The notes below the pieces were generated by a model that worked only from the letters and a program-made list of their open reading frames with translations, was not told the origin of the DNA and did not search any database. Both the position numbers and the translations under genes were made by a program. From positions 12,533-76,532 of the forward strand of contig CAZGUH010000014.1 in the NCBI GenBank assembly GCA_964529005.1: a DNA stretch of 64,000 nucleotides, read 5' to 3'. The DNA is from CAZGUH01 sp964529005 (GTDB lineage Bacteria > Actinomycetota > Acidimicrobiia > Acidimicrobiales > Ilumatobacteraceae). Each line of letters starts with the position of its first letter. Positions within the stretch are counted from its first letter, which is position 1. Below, one piece after another: positions 46,044 to 54,518 of the stretch.

Positions 46044-46372
46044 GAGCGGCCTCCAGGGGGCTCGGCGACGTCACAGGGTGACGCTGCGGGCGGTGCCGCC
46101 CTCTTTGCTGAAGGCAAGTTCGACCGTACCGTCCGAGCGCCGCATCGGCAAGGGTGTCTTTTGAACCACCCGAGCGCCAGCGACCGCCTCAGCGGGTGCG
46201 TCCGCTGCCGACGACCAGGTCAGCGGCGTGTGATCGGCAATGCGGAGAACGGCCGCGAACGATGTCTGGCGTGTCGACCACGGTGGGTACTCGGGCGTTG
46301 CACGCGCCCCTGACCCCGGCGCTCTCTTCGCCCGTGACCCCGGCGAACCTGTCAGGCACCGGAGGCAGAGGG
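46044..46372. promoter_or_regulatory. Intergenic region between STAS gene and the sigma-factor operon
   Basis: A 329-base divergent region. On the plus strand GTCT (46264-46267), 17 bases, GGGTAC (46285-46290) is a weak SigF-type promoter match that could allow autoregulation. An open minus-strand frame from 46071 has some protein-like composition but no convincing start, so it is not called. Confidence 0.35.
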
Positions 46373-46570
46373 ATGGCAAGCACCGACCGCGGGGGGATCC
46401 TGGACGACCCGGTCCTCGCTCTCGACCGCCGAGCAGAACTCCACGAGATGGCAGCCGAGCGCTGCTTCCAGCTTGGCGACGGCCCGAACGGTGAGCGCGA
46501 GCGTCTCCTGGCCCAGTCCTACCGGCGCGCCGCGCTCGAGGCGAGCGCCGACGCGAGCCGCGTCCGATGA
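46373..46570 (+). CDS. Small protein translationally coupled to the sigma factor
   Basis: This 65-residue predicted helical protein begins MASTDRGGILDDPVLALDRR. ATG 46373 has GGAGGCAGAGGG upstream. The stop overlaps the sigma factor start in ATGA, so it must be translated with it. It has two Cys-free amphipathic stretches and many Glu/Arg. I do not recognise it. A modulator of the sigma factor is one possibility. Confidence 0.65.
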   Translation: MASTDRGGILDDPVLALDRRAELHEMAAERCFQLGDGPNGERERLLAQSYRRAALEASADASRVR

Positions 46571-47379
46571 GCGCCGCTGCGGTCGCCTCGCGGCGGCGGG
46601 TTCGCACGCTCGCCACCGAGCCGTTCGAATCGGTGCTTGCCATTTACGTCCGCACGCGCGAGGTCGAAGCGCGCGACGAGATCGTGCGCCGTCACGTGTG
46701 GCTCGCCAAGGCGTGCGCGCGGCAGATGCGCCGGCACTCCGAGCCGCTCGACGAGCTCGAACAAGTGGCCATGATCGGGATTTTCAAGGCCGCCCAGCGC
46801 TTCGATCCGTCGTTCGGCGTGCAGTTCAAGACGTTCGCCTCGGTGACCGCGATCGGCGAGCTGCGCCGCCACTATCGGGACGCCGGCTGGGCCGTGCAGG
46901 TGCCGCGGCGGGTGAAGGATCTGCACCTCCAGGTTCAACAGGCGACGGCGGAGCTGACAGCGCGCTGCTCGCGGCCCCCGACCGTGCGGGAGATCGCCGC
47001 ATGGCTCGGGACCTCGGTGTCGGAGGTGGCCGAAGCGCAGAGCGCCGGCGAGGCGTTCTACCCGCGGCCGCTCGCACCGGGCGTCGGCGAGGACACCCAC
47101 GACGGGGCGAGCGCGCATTGGCCGGACGAGGCCGACGACCGGGCGGTGGTGCGCGACTTGATCGCCCGTCTCGACCGGCGAAAGCAACGGATCGTCATGT
47201 TGCGATTCTTCGGTCACATGACGCAACAGGAGATCGCCGGGACCCTCGGAATCAGCCAGGTCCAGATCTCACGATTGATTCGTGATGCCCTGCTCGAGAT
47301 GCGTTCGATATCTCGTCGGGATCCGGACACCGTGCGCCGCCATGCGGAAATTCACTCCCCCGTCGCCCTCGCCGGGTAA
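46567..47379 (+). CDS. RNA polymerase sigma factor, SigB/SigF/SigG type
   Basis: This 270-residue group 3 sigma-70 protein has region 2 RRHVWLAKACARQMRRHSEP and EQVAMIGIFKAAQRFDPSFG, region 3 with VQVPRRVKDLHLQVQQA and TVREIAAWLGTSVSEVAEAQ, and region 4 DRRKQRIVMLRFFGHMTQQEIAGTLGISQVQISRLIRDAL-type sequence. Family members control stress or development and recognise GTTT/GGGTA promoters. A match to that pattern lies just downstream, before the glycan operon. Confidence 0.93.
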   Translation: MSAAAVASRRRVRTLATEPFESVLAIYVRTREVEARDEIVRRHVWLAKACARQMRRHSEPLDELEQVAMIGIFKAAQRFDPSFGVQFKTFASVTAIGELRRHYRDAGWAVQVPRRVKDLHLQVQQATAELTARCSRPPTVREIAAWLGTSVSEVAEAQSAGEAFYPRPLAPGVGEDTHDGASAHWPDEADDRAVVRDLIARLDRRKQRIVMLRFFGHMTQQEIAGTLGISQVQISRLIRDALLEMRSISRRDPDTVRRHAEIHSPVALAG

Positions 47380-47506
47380 GCAGAACGCTGTGTCACGGAG
47401 GAACAGGACCCTTCCGTTCCAGCGCGCCCCGATTGCACATTTGCCCATACTGCGTGTTGCCGAGCCGCGTCCGTCGTGTGACAGAGAACGTAATACCACA
47501 TCTGTC

Positions 47507-47532
47507 GTTTGCTTCTCATGAGGGTTGGGTAG
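47507..47532 (+). promoter_or_regulatory. SigF-type promoter before the heptose-glycan operon
   Basis: GTTT at 47507-47510, a 16-base spacer, and GGGTAG at 47527-47532 match the actinobacterial SigF pattern GTTT-N15-17-GGGTA. The predicted start is near 47539, about 35 bases before the carbamoyltransferase GTG. The sigma factor gene ends 127 bases upstream. Confidence 0.6.
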
Positions 47533-47572
47533 CAGTCACTGTCCCCCACCCACCGACGACATGAACGACTGA

Positions 47573-49222
47573 GTGGTGACAATGGCCGCAGTGCTCGGAA
47601 TCAATGCAGCTTTCCACGACACCTCCGCCGCGCTCGTGTGCGACGGCGTCGTCACCGCCGCGGCCGAGGAGGAGCGGTTCAGCAGGCGCAAGCACGGCAA
47701 GCCGGCCGTCCCGTTCGCCGCCTGGGAGCTGCCCGAGCACGCGGCACGGTGGTGCCTTGCGCACGCCGGGCTGGCGCCCGACGACCTCGATGCCGTGGCG
47801 TACGCGTACGACCCCGGGCTCGGCACGGGAGACGTGGGCGACGTCACGGCCGAGGGCTGGGAAGGCCTGAGACAGCTGTTCGTCACGCGGGCGCCGCTGT
47901 TCCTGCGCACCGCGCTGCCCGGGCTCGACCCGCGCAGCGTGCGCTTCGTCCCCCATCACGTCGCGCACGCCGCGTCCGCGCACTTGGCCGCGCCCTTCCC
48001 TTCGTCGGCGGTCCTCGTGCTCGACGGGCGCGGCGAACGGGGATCGATGCTCGCCGCTCACGCGCGTGGTCCGGCGCTCTCCGTCCTGGCTCGCGCCGAC
48101 CTGCCGAACTCGATCGGCTTGGTCTACGAGGAGCTGACGGCCCACCTCGGGTACCGGCGCAGCAGCGATGAGTACAAGGTGATGGCGCTCGCGGCGTACG
48201 GCCAGCCGAGGCACCTTCCGTTGATGCGCGAGCTGTTGCGCGTCGAGGACGGGTCGGTTCGCACCGCGCCGGTGCCGTGGGAGGACCTCGCCGCCGCCGG
48301 GCACGGCGACGGCTCGCTCGATCCTGCGCACGCCGATCTGGCGAGCAGCGTGCAGATCCGCCTCGAAGAGATGATGTTGGAGCTCGCCGGATGGCTGCAC
48401 GAGCGCACCGGCGAGCGTGCGCTGACGATGGCCGGCGGCGTCGCGCTCAACTGCGTGGCCAACAGCCACGTGTTCGAGCACGGGCCGTTCGACGACGTCT
48501 GGGTGCAGCCCGCGGCCGGCGATTCCGGCACCGCGCTCGGCGCCGCCCTGCGCGTCGCCGCCGACCTCGGCGACGAGGTGCAGCCGATGACGACAGCGGC
48601 GCTCGGACGCAGCTTCTCGGACGACGAGGCGCGCGGATGGCTGCGCACCGCCCAGATCCCCTACTCCGAGCCCGCGGACATCGCCACGGCGGTCGCCGAC
48701 CTGCTCGCCGGTGATGCCGTCGTCGCCTGGTTCCAGGGCCGCAGCGAGTTCGGGCCGCGGGCTCTCGGCCGCCGCAGCCTGCTCGCCCACCCGGGGCACG
48801 CCCGCAACCTCGAACGCCTGAACGACATCAAGGGACGCGAGCAGTTCCGCCCGGTCGCGCCGATGGTGCTCGCCGAACGCGCCAAGGACGTGTTCGAGGG
48901 AGGCCCGTTCCCGAGCCCGTACATGTTGTTCACCCATCGGGTGCGCGACGGCTGGAGCGCACGCATCCCCGCAGCCGTGCACGTCGACGGAACCGCTCGG
49001 ATCCAGACGGTCGACGCGGCCGACGATCCGCTCGTGCACCGCTGCATCAGCGCGTTCGCCGCCCGCACCGGCGTCCCCGTCGTGATCAACACGTCGCTCA
49101 ACACCGCCGGTCGCCCGATGGTCGACGACCCCCGCGACGCGCTGGAGTGCTTCGGCTCGGCCCCGATCGACGCGCTGGCGATCGGGCGGTTCCTGGTCCG
49201 CCGTGGGGCGATGTTCGCATGA
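47573..49222 (+). CDS. Carbamoyltransferase (NodU/CmcH family)
   Basis: This 549-residue enzyme transfers a carbamoyl group from carbamoyl phosphate, via carbamoyl-adenylate, to a hydroxyl. VLGINAAFHDTSAALV starts the kinase-like fold, FVPHHVAHAASAHLAAPF carries the metal/His motif, LTMAGGVALNCVANS and FQGRSEFGPRALGRRSLLAHP are the YrdC-like/adenylation part, and PVVINTSLNTAGRPMVDDP is C-terminal. GTG 47573, GTG 47576 or ATG 47582 may start it. In this operon it probably carbamoylates a heptose-containing glycan. Confidence 0.93.
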   Translation: MVTMAAVLGINAAFHDTSAALVCDGVVTAAAEEERFSRRKHGKPAVPFAAWELPEHAARWCLAHAGLAPDDLDAVAYAYDPGLGTGDVGDVTAEGWEGLRQLFVTRAPLFLRTALPGLDPRSVRFVPHHVAHAASAHLAAPFPSSAVLVLDGRGERGSMLAAHARGPALSVLARADLPNSIGLVYEELTAHLGYRRSSDEYKVMALAAYGQPRHLPLMRELLRVEDGSVRTAPVPWEDLAAAGHGDGSLDPAHADLASSVQIRLEEMMLELAGWLHERTGERALTMAGGVALNCVANSHVFEHGPFDDVWVQPAAGDSGTALGAALRVAADLGDEVQPMTTAALGRSFSDDEARGWLRTAQIPYSEPADIATAVADLLAGDAVVAWFQGRSEFGPRALGRRSLLAHPGHARNLERLNDIKGREQFRPVAPMVLAERAKDVFEGGPFPSPYMLFTHRVRDGWSARIPAAVHVDGTARIQTVDAADDPLVHRCISAFAARTGVPVVINTSLNTAGRPMVDDPRDALECFGSAPIDALAIGRFLVRRGAMFA

Positions 49223-50718
49223 ACGCTTCCCCCACGACCGTCGACGTCGTCGTCCCGACGATCGGCCGCCCGTCGCTCGGCGCGCTCATCGAGGCGCTCG
49301 CAGCCGGTGGCTTCTCCGGGCGCGTGTTCGTCGTCGACGACCGTGTCGACGGAACGGCGCCGCTGCCGTGGGAGCGCGATCGGCCGGCGCTCGACGTCGT
49401 CGTCCTGCGCGGCCGCGCTGGCGGGCCGGCGTCGGCGCGCAACATCGGGTGGCGGGCCTCGACCGCGACGTGGATCGCGTTCCTCGACGACGACGTCGTG
49501 CCGGATGCGCGGTGGCCGGAACAGCTGGCCGACGACCTGGCGTGCCTCGACGGGGACGTGGCCGGCAGCCAGGGCGACGTCGCCGTGCCGCTGCCGGCCG
49601 ACCGCCCGCCGACGGACTGGGAGCGCAACGTCCACGGCCTGTCGACGGCTCGATGGGCGACCGCCGACATGGCCTACCGGCGCAATGTCCTGCGCGCTCT
49701 CGGCGGGTTCGACGAGCGCTTCCGGCGCGCGTACCGCGAGGACGCCGACTTCGCGCTGCGAGCGATCGCCGCCGGCCACCGGCTGGTTCGCGGTGGTCGG
49801 CGTGTGACGCATCCGGTTCGTCCGGCGCCGTGGCACGTCAGCATCGCTGCGCAAGCCGGCAACGCCGACGACGCGCTGATGGCACGCATCCACGGGCCGG
49901 GCTGGCGGGATCGCGCCGGGGCCCCGCGCGGCGCATTCGCCCGCCATGTCGCCACCACCGTCGCGGGCGCGGCCGCGCTGGCCGGCCTCGCCGCGCGGCG
50001 CAGACAGGTGGCCGGCGCGGCGGCGATCGCATGGGCCGCGTCCACCGCCGCGTTCACCCGTGCGCGGGTGGCTCCCGGGCCCGGCGGGGCGCGTGAGCTG
50101 TCCGCGATGGCGGTCAGTTCGGTGGCGATCCCGCCGGCCGCGGTCGTCCACCGTCTGCGCGGCGCGCGCGCCTCACGCGCTGGCTCCGTGGAGCGCGGCA
50201 TGCCGGTCGCAGCGGTCCTCTTCGACCGCGACGGGACGCTGATCGTCGACGTGCCGTACAACGGCGATCCGGCCAAGGTGACACCGGTGCCTGCGGCTCG
50301 CGACGCGCTCGACCGTCTGCGCGAGGCGGGTGTGCGCGTCGGCATGGTCACGAATCAGAGCGGCATCGCCCGCGGGGTGATTTCGGCGGCCGACGCGGCG
50401 CGGGTGAACGAGCGCGTCGTCGAGATGCTGGGGCCGATCGACGTCGTGCTCCAGTGCCCGCACGGACCCGACGACGGGTGTGCGTGCCGCAAGCCGCTGC
50501 CGGGAATGATCCTCTCCGCCGCCCGGCGCCTGGAGGCGCCTGTCGAGCGGTGCCTCGTCGTCGGCGACATCGGCGCCGACGTCGACGCGGCGCTCGCCGC
50601 AGGCGCACGGTCGGTGCTCGTTCCCACCGCCGTCACGCGACCGGCCGAGATCGCCGCCGCGCCGATCGTGGCGGGCGACCTGGCGACCGCGGTCGACCAC
50701 GCCTTGGGGTTGTGGTGA
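49219..50718 (+). CDS. Fusion of GT2 glycosyltransferase and GmhB-type heptose phosphatase
   Basis: In this 499-residue protein, residues about 8-230 are a GT2 domain (VDVVVPTIGRPSLGALIEAL, AFLDDDVVPD, EDADFALRAI). A hydrophobic linker with possible membrane segments follows. From about residue 330 a HAD-IIIA phosphatase begins (AAVLFDRDGTLIVDVPYNG, TNQSGIARG) with the GmhB zinc loop CPHGPDDGCACRKPLPGM. GmhB removes the 7-phosphate of heptose 1,7-bisphosphate. The start overlaps the carbamoyltransferase stop (ATGA). Confidence 0.9.
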   Translation: MNASPTTVDVVVPTIGRPSLGALIEALAAGGFSGRVFVVDDRVDGTAPLPWERDRPALDVVVLRGRAGGPASARNIGWRASTATWIAFLDDDVVPDARWPEQLADDLACLDGDVAGSQGDVAVPLPADRPPTDWERNVHGLSTARWATADMAYRRNVLRALGGFDERFRRAYREDADFALRAIAAGHRLVRGGRRVTHPVRPAPWHVSIAAQAGNADDALMARIHGPGWRDRAGAPRGAFARHVATTVAGAAALAGLAARRRQVAGAAAIAWAASTAAFTRARVAPGPGGARELSAMAVSSVAIPPAAVVHRLRGARASRAGSVERGMPVAAVLFDRDGTLIVDVPYNGDPAKVTPVPAARDALDRLREAGVRVGMVTNQSGIARGVISAADAARVNERVVEMLGPIDVVLQCPHGPDDGCACRKPLPGMILSAARRLEAPVERCLVVGDIGADVDAALAAGARSVLVPTAVTRPAEIAAAPIVAGDLATAVDHALGLW

Positions 50719-51749
50719 GCCGTACGCGCGTGTTGCTCGCGCGCCTCGACAGTGTCGGCGACGTGTTGCTCACCGGCCCTGCGGCACGCGCTGTGGCGTG
50801 CTCGGGAGCCGAGGTCACGTTCCTGGCCAGCACGATCGGCGCCGCGGCGGCAGCGCTCCTGCCGGGCGTCGAGCGGGTCATCACCTACGACGCGCCGTGG
50901 GTCCTGGCGGACGCCCCACCGGTAAACCCCGCGGCGTTCCACGCCCTGGTCGACGCCGTGGCCGACGTTCGCCCCGACCAGGCCTTCGTGTTCACGTCGT
51001 TCCACCAGAGCCCACTGCCGCTCGCTCTGGCGTTGCGCCTCGCCGGGGTGCCGGAGATCGCAGCCGCCAGCGTCGACTATCCCGGCTCGCTCCTCGACGT
51101 CCGGCACCACGCCGTCGACGGCCACGAAGTGGATCAGGCGTTGTCGTTGGTGGCGCGGCGCGGGCATCACCTTCCGCCTGGCGACACCGGCGCGCTGCGG
51201 ATCCGCCGCCCATTGCCGAGCGTCTCCGCGCTGGCCGGGCCGTACGTCGTCATCCACCCCGGCGCGGCGGCCCCGGCGCGCGCGATCGACCCGGCGGTGG
51301 CAGCGGACGCCGCGCGCGAGCTGACCGCGGCCGGCTGGCGCGTCGCCGTCACCGGCTCGGCCGCAGAGGCAGCTCTCACCGCGCACGTCGCCGGCGCGAG
51401 CGGAGCCCTCGATCTCGCCGGCCGCCTCGACCTCGCCGAGCTGGCTGGCGTGCTCGACGGCGCCGAGGCGCTCGTCGCCGGGAACACTGGCCCCGCGCAT
51501 CTGGCGGCGGCCGTCGGCACCCCCGTCGTGTCGGTGTTCGCGCCGGTCGTGCCCGCAGGCCGCTGGGCGCCGTGGCGGGTGCCGTTGGTGCTGCTCGGCG
51601 ACCAGGAGATCTCCTGCGCGGGATGCCGGGCGCGAACGTGCCCGCTCGCCGAGCAACCGTGCGTCCGGTCGGTGACCGCGCGCTCGATCGTCGATGCGGT
51701 GTCCACCCTCGCCGGGGCCGACCGGCCGACCCGGCAGGTCGTCGCGTGA
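50715..51749 (+). CDS. GT9 family (ADP-heptosyltransferase-like) glycosyltransferase
   Basis: This 344-residue GT-B enzyme begins VLLARLDSVGDVLLTGPAARAV, the GT9 opening. VVIHPGAAAPARAIDPAVAA and VAGNTGPAHLAAAVGTPVVSVF are the donor-binding half. A Cys cluster CAGCRARTCPLAEQPC near the C terminus is typical of Gram-positive GT9 proteins. GTG 50715 overlaps the previous stop. It probably transfers heptose from ADP-heptose made by this operon. Confidence 0.9.
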   Translation: MSRTRVLLARLDSVGDVLLTGPAARAVACSGAEVTFLASTIGAAAAALLPGVERVITYDAPWVLADAPPVNPAAFHALVDAVADVRPDQAFVFTSFHQSPLPLALALRLAGVPEIAAASVDYPGSLLDVRHHAVDGHEVDQALSLVARRGHHLPPGDTGALRIRRPLPSVSALAGPYVVIHPGAAAPARAIDPAVAADAARELTAAGWRVAVTGSAAEAALTAHVAGASGALDLAGRLDLAELAGVLDGAEALVAGNTGPAHLAAAVGTPVVSVFAPVVPAGRWAPWRVPLVLLGDQEISCAGCRARTCPLAEQPCVRSVTARSIVDAVSTLAGADRPTRQVVA

Positions 51750-52693
51750 ACGTCCTCGTCTGGCACGTGCACGGATCGTGGATGACGTCGTTCGTCCACG
51801 GCCGGCACACGTACCTGCTGCCTACCGTCGCCGATCGCAGCGCCGACGGGCGTGGCCGCGCGCAGACGTGGGCGTGGCCGGACGCCGCGGTGGAGCGCAC
51901 GCCTGCGCAGCTGCGTGACGATCACATCGACGTCGTCGTGCTCCAGAGCCCGCGCGACGAGCAGCTGTGCGCCGAGTGGACAGGGCGTCGGCCGGGCCGC
52001 GACATCCCGGCGGTGTGGCTCGAGCACAACGCGCCGCAGGGGCGCGTCAACGACATGCGCCATCCCGCCGCGGATCGCGCCGACGTCACCGTCGTGCACG
52101 TGACGCACACCAACGACCTGTTCTGGGACTGCGGCTCGACCCGCACCGTCGTGATCGAGCACGGCGTCGTCGACCCCGGGCACCTCTACACCGGGGAGCT
52201 CGAGCGCGCGGCCGTCGTCGTCAACGAGCCGATGCGCCGCAGCCGGGTGGTCGGCGCGGATCTGCTGTCGCGCTTCGCCGACGCCGTCGCGCTCGACGTG
52301 TTCGGCATGGGCGTGACACCGCTCGCGTCGGCGCGCATCGACGTGCACGACGACCTGCCGCAGCGGGCGATGCACGACGCCATCGCTCGCCGGCGCGTCT
52401 ACCTCCACACCACGCGCTGGACGTCTCTCGGCCTCTCGGTGATCGAGGCGATGCACATCGGGATGCCGATCGTCGCTCTCGCCACGACGGACGCGCCATC
52501 CGCCATCCCTCCCGAGGCCGGCGTCGTGTCCAACGATCTCGACGCGCTGTGCGCGGCGCTGACGCGCTTCGTCGGCGACCACGAGCTCGCCCGCAGCGCG
52601 GGCAAGGGCGGGCGCGCGGCCGCGCTGGCCCGCTACGGGCTCGGCCGCTTCCTCGACGATTGGGACCAACTGCTGGAGGAGGTGACGCCGTGA
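51746..52693 (+). CDS. GT4-like glycosyltransferase
   Basis: This 315-residue GT-B fold protein begins VNVLVWHVHGSWMTSFVHGRHTYLLP. The donor half has YLHTTRWTSLGLSVIEAMHIGMPIVALATTDAPSAIP, with the E-x7-E-like motif SLGLSVIEAMHIG. The start and stop overlap both neighbours by four bases. The acceptor is unknown. It is conserved in similar actinobacterial clusters from memory. Confidence 0.85.
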   Translation: MNVLVWHVHGSWMTSFVHGRHTYLLPTVADRSADGRGRAQTWAWPDAAVERTPAQLRDDHIDVVVLQSPRDEQLCAEWTGRRPGRDIPAVWLEHNAPQGRVNDMRHPAADRADVTVVHVTHTNDLFWDCGSTRTVVIEHGVVDPGHLYTGELERAAVVVNEPMRRSRVVGADLLSRFADAVALDVFGMGVTPLASARIDVHDDLPQRAMHDAIARRRVYLHTTRWTSLGLSVIEAMHIGMPIVALATTDAPSAIPPEAGVVSNDLDALCAALTRFVGDHELARSAGKGGRAAALARYGLGRFLDDWDQLLEEVTP

Positions 52694-53925
52694 GCAACGA
52701 CCTCGCCAGTACCGGGATCAGGCTCCACATGGTGTCGGAACACGCGAGCCCGCTGTCGCTGCTCGGCGGTGTCGACGCCGGGGGTCAGAACGTCCACGTC
52801 GCCGACCTCGCCCGCTCGATCGCGCGGCTCGGGGTCGACGTCGTGGTCCACACACGGCGCGACGACCCGAGCCTGCCCGTCGAGGTCCCGTTCGCGCCGG
52901 GCGTCACCGTCCGCCACGTCGATGCCGGCCCACCGGAGCCGGTGAGCAAGGACGCGCTGTTCCCCTTCATGCCCGCTTTCGCGCGGCAGCTCGCCGAGTG
53001 GTGGGCGATCGATCCACCCACGGCGGTGCACAGCCACTTCTGGATGTCGGGCTGGGCCGCGGTCACCGCCGCCAGCCCGCTGAACGTGCCCGTCCTGCAC
53101 ACGTTCCACGCGCTCGGCGCCGTCAAGCGCCGCCACCAGGGCGCTGCCGACACCAGCCCGCCGGAGCGGCTCGACGTCGAAGCGACGCTGGCATGCGCCG
53201 TCGATCGTGTCGTCGCCACGAGCGCCGACGAAGCCGGCGAGCTGATCGCGATGGGCTGCGACCCCGAGCGCATCTCGGTCGTTCCCTGCGGGGTCGATCT
53301 CGGCCGGTTCCACCCGCGTGGGCCGACCGAGCTGCGCGACCCGCGACGCCCCCGGGTGGTCGTCGTCAGCCGGCTGGTCGAACGCAAGGGCATCGGCAAC
53401 GTGATCGAAGCGGTGGCGAGCCTCCCGGAGGTCGAGCTGGTGATCGCCGGCGGTCCTCCGGCCGGGATGCTCGACAGCGATCCCGCCGCGCAGCGATACC
53501 TGCGGCTCGCCGACCGCCTCGGCGCAGGCGACCGCGTCGTGCTGCGTGGATCGCTGCGGCGCGAGCAGGTGCCCGCGCTTCTGCGTTCGGCGGATGTCGT
53601 CGCCTGCTGCCCCTGGTACGAGCCGTTCGGTCTGGTGGCGATCGAGGCGATGGCGTGCGGCGTGCCGGTCGTTGCGTCGCGGGTCGGTGGTCTCGCCGAA
53701 ACCGTCATCGACGGTGTCACCGGGGTGCACGTCCCTCCCCGTTCGCCGAGCGCGGTCGCCGAGGCGATCGCCGGGCTGCTCGGCCACGAACGCACCCGGC
53801 GGGCCGCAGGCGCAGAGGCCGCGCGCTGGGCGCGGCGCTTCGCTTGGGAGCGGATCGCCGAGCAGACGTTGGAAGCGGTCGACGCGGTGCGCGTCGTCGG
53901 GGCGCGGCCCCGGTGGTCGGCGTGA
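52690..53925 (+). CDS. GT4 family glycosyltransferase
   Basis: This 411-residue protein opens HMVSEHASPLSLLGGVDAGGQNVHVADLARSIARLG, the sucrose-phosphate-synthase/MshA-like GT4 opening. The donor domain contains VVSRLVERKGIGNVIEAVASL and PWYEPFGLVAIEAMACGVPVVASRVGGL, with the catalytic E-x7-E. GTG 52690 overlaps the previous stop. It is a retaining glycosyltransferase, donor unknown. Confidence 0.92.
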   Translation: MSNDLASTGIRLHMVSEHASPLSLLGGVDAGGQNVHVADLARSIARLGVDVVVHTRRDDPSLPVEVPFAPGVTVRHVDAGPPEPVSKDALFPFMPAFARQLAEWWAIDPPTAVHSHFWMSGWAAVTAASPLNVPVLHTFHALGAVKRRHQGAADTSPPERLDVEATLACAVDRVVATSADEAGELIAMGCDPERISVVPCGVDLGRFHPRGPTELRDPRRPRVVVVSRLVERKGIGNVIEAVASLPEVELVIAGGPPAGMLDSDPAAQRYLRLADRLGAGDRVVLRGSLRREQVPALLRSADVVACCPWYEPFGLVAIEAMACGVPVVASRVGGLAETVIDGVTGVHVPPRSPSAVAEAIAGLLGHERTRRAAGAEAARWARRFAWERIAEQTLEAVDAVRVVGARPRWSA

Positions 53926-54518
53926 CCGCCGCGGAGCACCTCGCCGCGTTGCGCGCCGCGCTCGGCGGGCTCGACGCGGAGCTGGCGCGCATCGAGCGGT
54001 GGGGTCGGTGTCTCGCCGACGTCCTCGACGAGGGCGGCCGCCTGCTCGCCGTCGGAAACGGCGGAAGCGCAGCGCACGCCCAGCACCTGACCGCAGAGCT
54101 CGTCGGCCGCTATTGCGACGAGCGGCGGCCGCTGAGCGCCATCGCGCTGCACGCCGACACGTCGACGCTGACCGCGATCGCCAACGACTATCCCGCCGAG
54201 GAGCTGTTCGCCCGCCAGGTCCGCGCCCACGGCCGCCGCGGCGACGTGCTGGTCGCGCTGTCGACGTCGGGCCGCAGCCCCAACGTCTTGGCGGCGGTCG
54301 CAGCGGCGCGGCGCGCGGGCATGATCACCTGGGCGTTGACCGGCCCGGCGCCGAACCCGCTGGCGTCCGCCGCCGGGGACGCGCTCTGCGCGCCCGGCCC
54401 CACGAGCGCGACGACGCAGGAGGTGCACCAGGTCGTCGTGCACCTGCTGTGCCGGGCGCTCGACGAGGCCTTGGCGGCGGCCGCGCGGGGACTGACGATG
54501 ACCGGAGCGCCGCGATGA
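53922..54518 (+). CDS. gmhA: Sedoheptulose 7-phosphate isomerase
   Basis: This 198-residue SIS-domain enzyme makes D-glycero-D-manno-heptose 7-phosphate. LLAVGNGGSAAHAQHLTAELVGRY, the substrate loop LSTSGRSPNVLAA, and TQEVHQVVVHLLCRALDEAL with catalytic Glu and His are present. GTG 53922 overlaps the previous stop. It is the first committed step of the heptose pathway of this operon. Confidence 0.94.
   Translation: MTAAEHLAALRAALGGLDAELARIERWGRCLADVLDEGGRLLAVGNGGSAAHAQHLTAELVGRYCDERRPLSAIALHADTSTLTAIANDYPAEELFARQVRAHGRRGDVLVALSTSGRSPNVLAAVAAARRAGMITWALTGPAPNPLASAAGDALCAPGPTSATTQEVHQVVVHLLCRALDEALAAAARGLTMTGAPR

Noticed and set aside
46071..46643. Minus-strand frame between the STAS gene and the sigma factor
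   Set aside because: The last 60 residues look somewhat protein-like, but there is no good start or ribosome-binding site and it overlaps the sigma factor gene.
47481..47506. GACAGA-N14/15-TCTGTC inverted repeat upstream of the glycan operon
   Set aside because: The arms are only six bases with a long loop, which is expected by chance in this region.
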